From positions 12,814,110-12,878,109 of the forward strand of contig OU744452.1 in NCBI GenBank assembly GCA_916610825.1: a stretch of 64,000 nt of DNA, given 5' to 3'. The DNA is from Haliclystus octoradiatus. Its lineage: Eukaryota; Cnidaria; Staurozoa; Stauromedusae; Haliclystidae. Position 1 is the stretch's first letter, and each line of letters opens with the position of its first letter. The notes beneath the pieces are model-generated. The model was not told the origin of the DNA. It searched no databases and worked only from the letters and a program-made list of their open reading frames with translations. Of this stretch, positions 61,601-64,000 are shown piece by piece. Made by a program: the position numbers and the translations under genes.

Positions 61601-62604
61601 CATCAATATTGCAGATGTGAAAAAGCTATATTGATTTATCCGAGTTATTGATTAAATTTGTTGAATAAGTATTACTCAAATTTAATTTCATTCTGTTGAT
61701 GTATGTATGTATGTATGTATGCATTTTTGTCAATTAAAAACAATAAGCTGGCAAATACAGGGAAGGTTCAAAACTCCCACTTACGTACAGCGGTTTACAA
61801 TAATAATATTTATTTTTTGTACACAACCAATATTCAATAATAATTATCTATTTAGGATTCAATAAGGTTTTAAATCAATATTATTAAGGTGCCGTTTGAA
61901 AGAAGACATACTTTTTGAAGTCACACATGCATCAGGTAGAGTGTTCCACCAGGGTATAGCACGGGTATAGCACAGTGAGAAGTCTGATTTTTCACTAAAC
62001 TTCTAGTTTTGGAATTGTTAATTGTTTAAACTTTAAAGAGTTTCCACGCATATTGTATTTACTGCTATCAAAAGTCCCAAATTTATTGATATTAAGATCT
62101 AGCATATTGTGAGTTATTTTGAACATAATTATTAGGTCATTTTTTATCCTACGTGTTTGTAATGATTCTAAATTGAAAGTTTGAAGGCGTTCTGGACACG
62201 TCTCCTCGCAATAGTAGGATCTTGGATAGCGATAAAAACAAGAGATAATAATTTGTAACAGTTTCGATTTCATCATATATAAATAAACAATGTAAATTTG
62301 TCCCTCTTATCGCCTGATGATGATTTTACAATAAATCGAAACTGTCGCAAATTAGTATGTCTTGTTCTTATCGCTGATCAACGTAATGATATTAATGAAT
62401 TCATTACTAATATATTTTATTTTCATGTTTTTGTAGGTTGTGCAAAGACCTGCTGCAGTTGCAATTCCAGTCACTAATGACGATGACCATGAAACTCTGA
62501 TTATAATTCTGGCATGTTGCAGTGCCTTTATATTAATTATAATTATTGTTATTATATGGTGTTTGATGAAACGTTCTAAAAACAGAAAGCGAATGAAGGT
62601 ATAA
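25565..62604 (+). CDS. Giant repeat-bearing membrane mucin-like protein, KIAA1549-like C-terminus (about 8,409 aa)
   Basis: Four exons join in phase: 25565-25640, 31425-56257, 56816-56968 and 62437-62604, totalling 25,230 nt. Predicted order: signal peptide (1-24); Ser/Thr-rich unique region (about 25-384); one diverged plus 135 canonical 57-aa repeats (about 385-8133); a unique Ser-rich stretch; a SEA-like region with RKRR at about 8291-8294; a transmembrane helix (about 8375-8397); and a basic tail of about 12 residues. About 37% of a canonical repeat is Ser/Thr, and three N-glycosylation sequons per unit imply some 400 sites. The protein is probably a heavily glycosylated cell-surface or coat molecule. 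The region around the cleavage site (RKRRAT, then LLLNG, LGYPV and the helix) resembles the KIAA1549/UPF0606 family in order and spacing, judged from memory. Known members have long cytoplasmic tails, so more 3' exons may exist. Function is unknown. Confidence 0.82.
26476..26663 (+). repeat. Dispersed repeat, forward copy of an inverted pair
   Basis: Contains CTGACACCAAAACCAT, CATTTTCACATTTTAA, ATCGTGAATATGGATGTTTT, TTACATTTTCATGG and TTTTCACAACACTT. The reverse complement of the same series occurs at 28,490-28,668 with about four in five bases matching by eye. The pair could be ends of one 2.2-kb element or two separate insertions. Confidence 0.65.
28490..28668 (-). repeat. Dispersed repeat, inverted copy
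   Basis: Reverse-oriented partner of 26,476-26,663. Landmarks are CCATGAAAATG, AAGTGTTGTGAAAA, AAAACATCCATATTCACGAT, TTAAAATGTGAAAATG and ATGGTTTTGGTGTCAG. Repeated CATGAAAA words make it internally low-complexity. Confidence 0.65.
29494..29811 (+). mobile_element. hAT-like element, partial copy (right part)
   Basis: Closely related to 61,264-61,592. Both share TTCTTTGCAGTCAAAGACT, AGTTCTTGTC, TTATTTCGATTA, ATAAAAGTT and GATAGCGGCACATGAAAGCG, and end in GTCCCAACTCTT plus the GGCTCTG terminus. The left half of the element is missing. Its right end directly abuts the inverted-repeat element at 29,812. Confidence 0.7.
29812..30808. repeat. 1-kb element with about 98-bp inverted ends
   Basis: The left end (GGCACGTCTGATTTACGGAA and onward to about 29,912) is repeated as reverse complement at about 30,708-30,806, with only a few differences. 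The interior of about 800 bp contains no transposase-like frame. It carries an (AATC)n run near 30,500. A non-autonomous terminal-inverted-repeat element or foldback is the best reading. Confidence 0.75.
30809..30992. mobile_element. hAT-like non-autonomous element, about 184 bp
   Basis: The left end GGAGCCATCTATTTATAAGA and right end CTTGTAAATAAATGGTTCTG are inverted family termini. The interior has CGCGCGCTTTGTTCAAA and ACGTGACTGGCATC, shared with the longer relatives at 29,494-29,811 and 61,007-61,592, so it is an internally deleted derivative. Confidence 0.7.
31425..56257 (+). CDS. Giant protein exon 2: 24.8-kb single coding exon
   Basis: Open without a stop for 24,833 nt from TTTTTCAG|GTAATT to GTGCAG|GTGAGC. 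It encodes a Ser/Thr-rich leader, the repeat array and the first half of the SEA-like region. The frame begins one base into a Gly codon and ends on a codon boundary. The frame also continues a few codons upstream of the acceptor and 54 bases past the donor, but the splice sites and downstream exons argue against using those codons. The size exceeds the largest mucin exons I know of. The intact frame through more than 130 repeats shows purifying selection on translation or very recent expansion from an intact unit. Confidence 0.9.
33900..38348 (+). repeat. Higher-order block A within the array
   Basis: This stretch recurs at +4,782 and, in its later part, at +5,637 (block B). Shared rare variants include ASTTVSERN, SGRNGSIVLSLSTLNPLV, IYTSFNAI.PAVEST and the QSF deletion, in the same order. 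The offset of 4,782 equals 28 units minus the two 3-base deletions. About two units (38,349-38,681) separate A from B. Confidence 0.9.
38682..43985 (+). repeat. Higher-order block B, with internal 855-bp duplication
   Basis: Second copy of block A with only a few substitutions seen by eye (for example CTAGC to CTATC near 39,304). It differs in carrying an extra five units: 40,216-41,070 is repeated at 41,071-41,925, which accounts for the change of offset from 4,782 to 5,637. Similarity to A ends where B reads MPEVAST and A reads NPAIAST. Confidence 0.9.
51820..54560 (+). repeat. Eight-unit (1,368-bp) tandem duplication in the array
   Basis: The segment 51,820-53,190 is followed by a nearly identical copy at 53,190-54,560. 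Shared rare marks at an offset of 1,368 are the TCAATTGACACATC variant, VSAGNGSIVQSSFKLTP, LETISSIDTS, TSETVSS and QSSFMLTP. Only one or two differences were noticed. Confidence 0.9.
56258..56815. other. Giant gene intron 2
   Basis: A 558-base intron, GTGAGC to CTTATTGCAG. No gene or element was recognised in it. Confidence 0.75.
56816..56968 (+). CDS. Giant protein exon 3: second half of the SEA-like region (51 aa)
   Basis: The acceptor is TTATTGCAG|ATTATC and the donor TATCCG|GTAAGA, in phase 0 at both ends. Encodes IIELIRNSADPQLASVNFLL, then LNGSQPIDASTA and LWELDTFLGYP. In the KIAA1549 family an R-x-K-R-A-T site is followed by a hydrophobic strand, a NG turn, an alanine-rich helix and LGY before the membrane. 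This exon reproduces that order right after RKRRAT at the end of exon 2. Confidence 0.82.
58730..58853. repeat. Short element with perfect 29-bp inverted ends
   Basis: 58,730-58,758 and 58,825-58,853 are exact reverse complements (end CAAATAGTTCATACTTTCCG). The 66-base centre contains CTGATGCCTTCTCGTTTTCT and GTGCCTCTCGTG, which resembles 10,045-10,092 in kinase intron 4. It is probably a short MITE. Confidence 0.75.
59481..59750 (+). repeat. Dispersed repeat (about 250 bp), copy 2
   Basis: Same family and orientation as 10,450-10,705, including the leading AGT/AGC tract and the trailing ACGTCTTTGATCT. Roughly one base in ten differs by eye. Confidence 0.7.
59881..60388. repeat. MITE-like element, about 508 bp, with about 96-bp inverted ends
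   Basis: 59,881-59,976 (with GTCAACGAAAAAATGTT and GATTGCATCATGCAATCATT) is matched by the reverse complement of 60,292-60,388 with only a few differences. The interior contains a short minus-strand open frame (59,963-60,199) without family resemblance. Confidence 0.8.
60892..61633. repeat. MITE copy interrupted by a hAT-like insertion
   Basis: Outer ends TATAGAGTTTTTCACGGGTT (60,892) and GTGAAAAAGCTATA (61,617) belong to the same 150-bp family as 62,883-63,032. The left part, with GGTTCCCAATGAGCCCCTTA, GATTGATAACCC and TATTTTGGAAAGAC, aligns with that intact copy up to about 61,006. The right part resumes at 61,601. The hAT-like element in between accounts for the gap. Confidence 0.8.
61007..61592. 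mobile_element. hAT-like non-autonomous element with 8-bp target duplication
   Basis: Ends are AAAGCCATCTATTTACAAGA on the left and GTTGGCTCTGG on the right, flanked by direct repeats of TTATACCA (61,000-61,007 and 61,593-61,600; the exact border is ambiguous by one or two bases). The 8-bp duplication and CAGAGCC-type terminus fit hAT elements. Small open frames inside (60,948-61,383) show no transposase motif. Confidence 0.8.
61845..62276 (-). mobile_element. LINE ORF2 3'-terminal fragment
   Basis: On the minus strand the frame gives CPERLQTFNLESLQTRRIKN followed by DLIIMFKITHNMLD. After a frameshift near 61,990 it continues as LCYTRAIPWWNTLPDACVTS and then SMSSFKRHLNNIDL before a stop. This is the LExLxxRRxxxDL...WNxLPxxVV...SFKxxL ending of CR1/L2/Jockey-type LINEs. 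Truncated, frameshifted and inactive. Confidence 0.75.
62437..62604 (+). CDS. Giant protein exon 4: transmembrane segment and tail
   Basis: The acceptor TTTTTGTAG|GTTGTG joins in phase 0. Encodes VVQRPAAVAIPVTNDDDHE, then a hydrophobic helix of about 23 residues beginning TLIIILACC and ending VIIWCLM, then KRSKNRKRMKV and TAA at 62,602-62,604. The basic cluster after the helix is a stop-transfer signal placing the C-terminus in the cytosol. AAG|GTATAA just before the stop could also be a weak donor leading to a longer tail outside the window. Confidence 0.85.
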   Translation, partial: VVQRPAAVAIPVTNDDDHETLIIILACCSAFILIIIIVIIWCLMKRSKNRKRMKV

Positions 62605-62815
62605 AGTGGAACAGCTAATGAATTGTTAAATATATATATTATCTTGTCTGAATCATCAGCGTTCTCTGATTTGAATACGTGTAGATATAGATGGTAGCTT
62701 CAGTATTGATCATCTTTTCAGTTCATTTTGATCATTTTCTCTTTGACATGTCTTTCACCACAATTCCAAAGAGGCAACTATGAAAAATGTTGAAGGAGGT
62801 ATACAGCTCTTACTG

Positions 62816-62821
62816 AATAAA
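62816..62821 (+). promoter_or_regulatory. Candidate polyadenylation signal (giant gene)
   Basis: AATAAA lies 212 bases after the TAA at 62,602. If exon 4 is terminal this would end the transcript. If AAG|GTATAA is a donor, the signal would be intronic. Confidence 0.4.
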
Positions 62822-62882
62822 CCTCATAACCACAAAGAGAAAAATAACACTTATTAAAATCCTAAAAATCCATTTGTGGGTT

Positions 62883-63032
62883 CAATAGAGCTTTTTCACA
62901 GGTTCCCAATTGGTCCCTCGAGAATTATTTTAAGAATTGATTGATAATCCTGGTGGGATATTTTGGAAAGACAGCGACCCCGGATGTATTGTTATGTCAA
63001 ACCAACATGGCCGACGTGAAAAAGCTCTATTG
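62883..63032. repeat. 150-bp MITE, intact (uninterrupted) copy
   Basis: Ends CAATAGAGCTTTTTCAC and GTGAAAAAGCTCTATTG are exact 17-bp inverted repeats. The interior runs in parallel with 60,892-61,006 plus 61,601-61,633, without the hAT-like insertion. Confidence 0.8.
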
Positions 63033-63555
63033 TTTTCTATGATTTCACTTTTTTAACAAAGCATTGCTAAAATGTTTTAGAAATTTAAAAATATAGTAAT
63101 AAAATACACGTTCCCTTTGAATTTGATACCCATAAAGTTCAACTAACTTTAAATAGTCACTTGAGCATAAATAGCTGCACATATCGTATTGCTTCGTCAA
63201 ATGGTGCTGACCTCATGCCCGGAGGGGGGACGATACATGTACTTCGCTACTTTTTTTACGGAGGTATGCCATTTCAAAAATCCAACTAGCAACCCAAAAT
63301 TGCAGGTTTTGCTGGAAACCAAACCCCAAAAATGTGTTATCTCCCTTGCATTTTGCATGAAGAATGCCATTTTGGAGCCTAATTCCTAAATTGAAAATTT
63401 GTTGCCAAAATGGTACCTAAAAAATGTCACATCACCGTAGCGCCTATATGGAGGTTCATGGAAAACTTTATAGAGCACATTTATTTTCTTTATTTGAGAA
63501 TATCCCTGGTCACAAAAAAATAACAAAAAGTTAAAGAAAATGTAGAAAATTACTT
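63033..63555. other. 3' flank, nothing recognised
   Basis: AT-rich sequence with a short open frame (63,189-63,389) lacking coding character. Confidence 0.5.
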
Positions 63556-63559
63556 AAAG

Positions 63560-63660
63560 TAAGAAAATATTGTCTAGCTTTGCGGACAAGTGAGTATATT
63601 CTCCTTTCAAGCAAAGAAGTGTTACTTTTGAGACGATTTTGTTTTGTTTTAAGCACAAAC
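63560..63660 (+). repeat. Single copy of the intron-5 tandem repeat family
   Basis: TCTAGCTTTGCGGACAAGT, TATATTCTCCTTTCAAGCAAA and TTTGTTTTGTTTTAAGCAC match the unit amplified at 11,990-12,480. Confidence 0.65.
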
Positions 63661-63674
63661 ATTTTTGGTGAAGT

Positions 63675-63780
63675 TTCTGGTCTATCTCATATAAATCGTG
63701 CGAGGGAACAATTGAATCATCAATCGACACATTTTTAAATACTATCATGTCAGCTATAGCAACTAAAACTGTGTCTTAAG
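63675..63780 (+). pseudogene. Decayed single copy of the giant protein's 57-aa repeat
   Basis: The frame ending at TAA (63,777-63,779) reads SYKSCEGTIESSIDTFLNTI and then MSAIATKTVS. It aligns with the canonical unit's SSIDTSFNASMPAIASTAVS at most positions, including the SSIDT and AIA cores. At the DNA level TCATCAATCGACACATTTTT parallels TCATCAATAGACACATCTTT. It lies 1.1 kb past the last exon and ends in a stop codon. It may be a relic of the array, or part of a neighbouring paralogue that continues beyond the window. Confidence 0.65.
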
Positions 63781-64000
63781 AATCTTTAAAGAATTACAAA
63801 TCAATTCAAAGTCGCTATTCTTTTCTTGCTGTTGTTGCTGTTGATAAACTTCTTCTTCTTTCTCGACTTCCAAGCATATTATCCTCGCATGTGTAACTTG
63901 AAAATACTTGGACAACAACAAGAATTTGTAACCAAAACAAGCCAAACTATCTCTTGCAAATGTAATACTTTTGGAAGAGTATATTTAAAAAATCGATATT

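Larger units (their letters stand above)
56969..62436. other. Giant gene intron 3 (5.5 kb)
   Basis: Runs from GTAAGA to TTTTGTAG. It contains a perfect 29-bp-arm hairpin (58,730-58,853), a dispersed repeat (59,481-59,750), an inverted-repeat element (59,881-60,388), a nested pair of elements (60,892-61,633) and a minus-strand LINE end (61,845-62,276). From 56,969 to 58,700 I see nothing but AT-rich sequence. Confidence 0.65.

Overview
The window is AT-rich DNA from an animal nuclear genome. Genes are split by introns with GT-AG borders, introns are long and full of transposon debris, and simple-sequence tracts are frequent. The two genes found have vertebrate counterparts, but the layout is that of an invertebrate. 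I cannot name the species; a tunicate or another invertebrate deuterostome is a guess. I see no bacterial operons, ribosome binding sites, CRISPR arrays or convincing tRNA/rRNA genes.

Layout. 1-5,320: intergenic, with foldback and inverted-repeat elements and no supportable gene. 5,421-21,375 (+): a complete seven-exon ethanolamine kinase gene. All splice phases fit and the product is 377 aa. Its introns hold inverted-repeat elements, LINE fragments, a 2-kb minisatellite and a long TTCA microsatellite. 21,391-25,560: intergenic, with a minisatellite and a small hAT-like inverted-repeat element. 25,565-62,604 (+): a gene for a giant membrane-anchored, mucin-like protein. 62,605-64,000: 3' flank with a small inverted-repeat element and a decayed relic of the giant gene's repeat.

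The centrepiece is the giant gene. I assemble it as four exons: a signal-peptide exon (25,565-25,640), a single 24.8-kb exon (31,425-56,257), a 153-base exon (56,816-56,968) and a transmembrane exon (62,437-62,604). Phases join exactly and give about 8,409 aa. The large exon carries 135 tandem copies of a 57-aa (171-bp) Ser/Thr-rich unit, with three N-glycosylation sequons per canonical unit, plus one diverged leading copy. Every length change I found in the array is a multiple of three. The array has expanded recently in blocks of 4, 5, 8 and about 28 units. After the repeats come a SEA-like membrane-proximal region with a furin-type RKRR site, one transmembrane helix and a short basic tail. 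The order of these parts resembles the KIAA1549/UPF0606 family, as judged from memory.

The two genes have no evident functional link: one is a housekeeping enzyme of phosphatidylethanolamine synthesis, the other a probable cell-surface or extracellular-coat protein. Much of the remaining sequence is a set of short non-autonomous DNA transposons. One family has CAGAGCCATCTATTTA-type ends and 8-bp target duplications, which is hAT-like. It includes a nested insertion with an empty-site relative nearby, and a 40-bp perfect palindrome just upstream of the kinase start codon.
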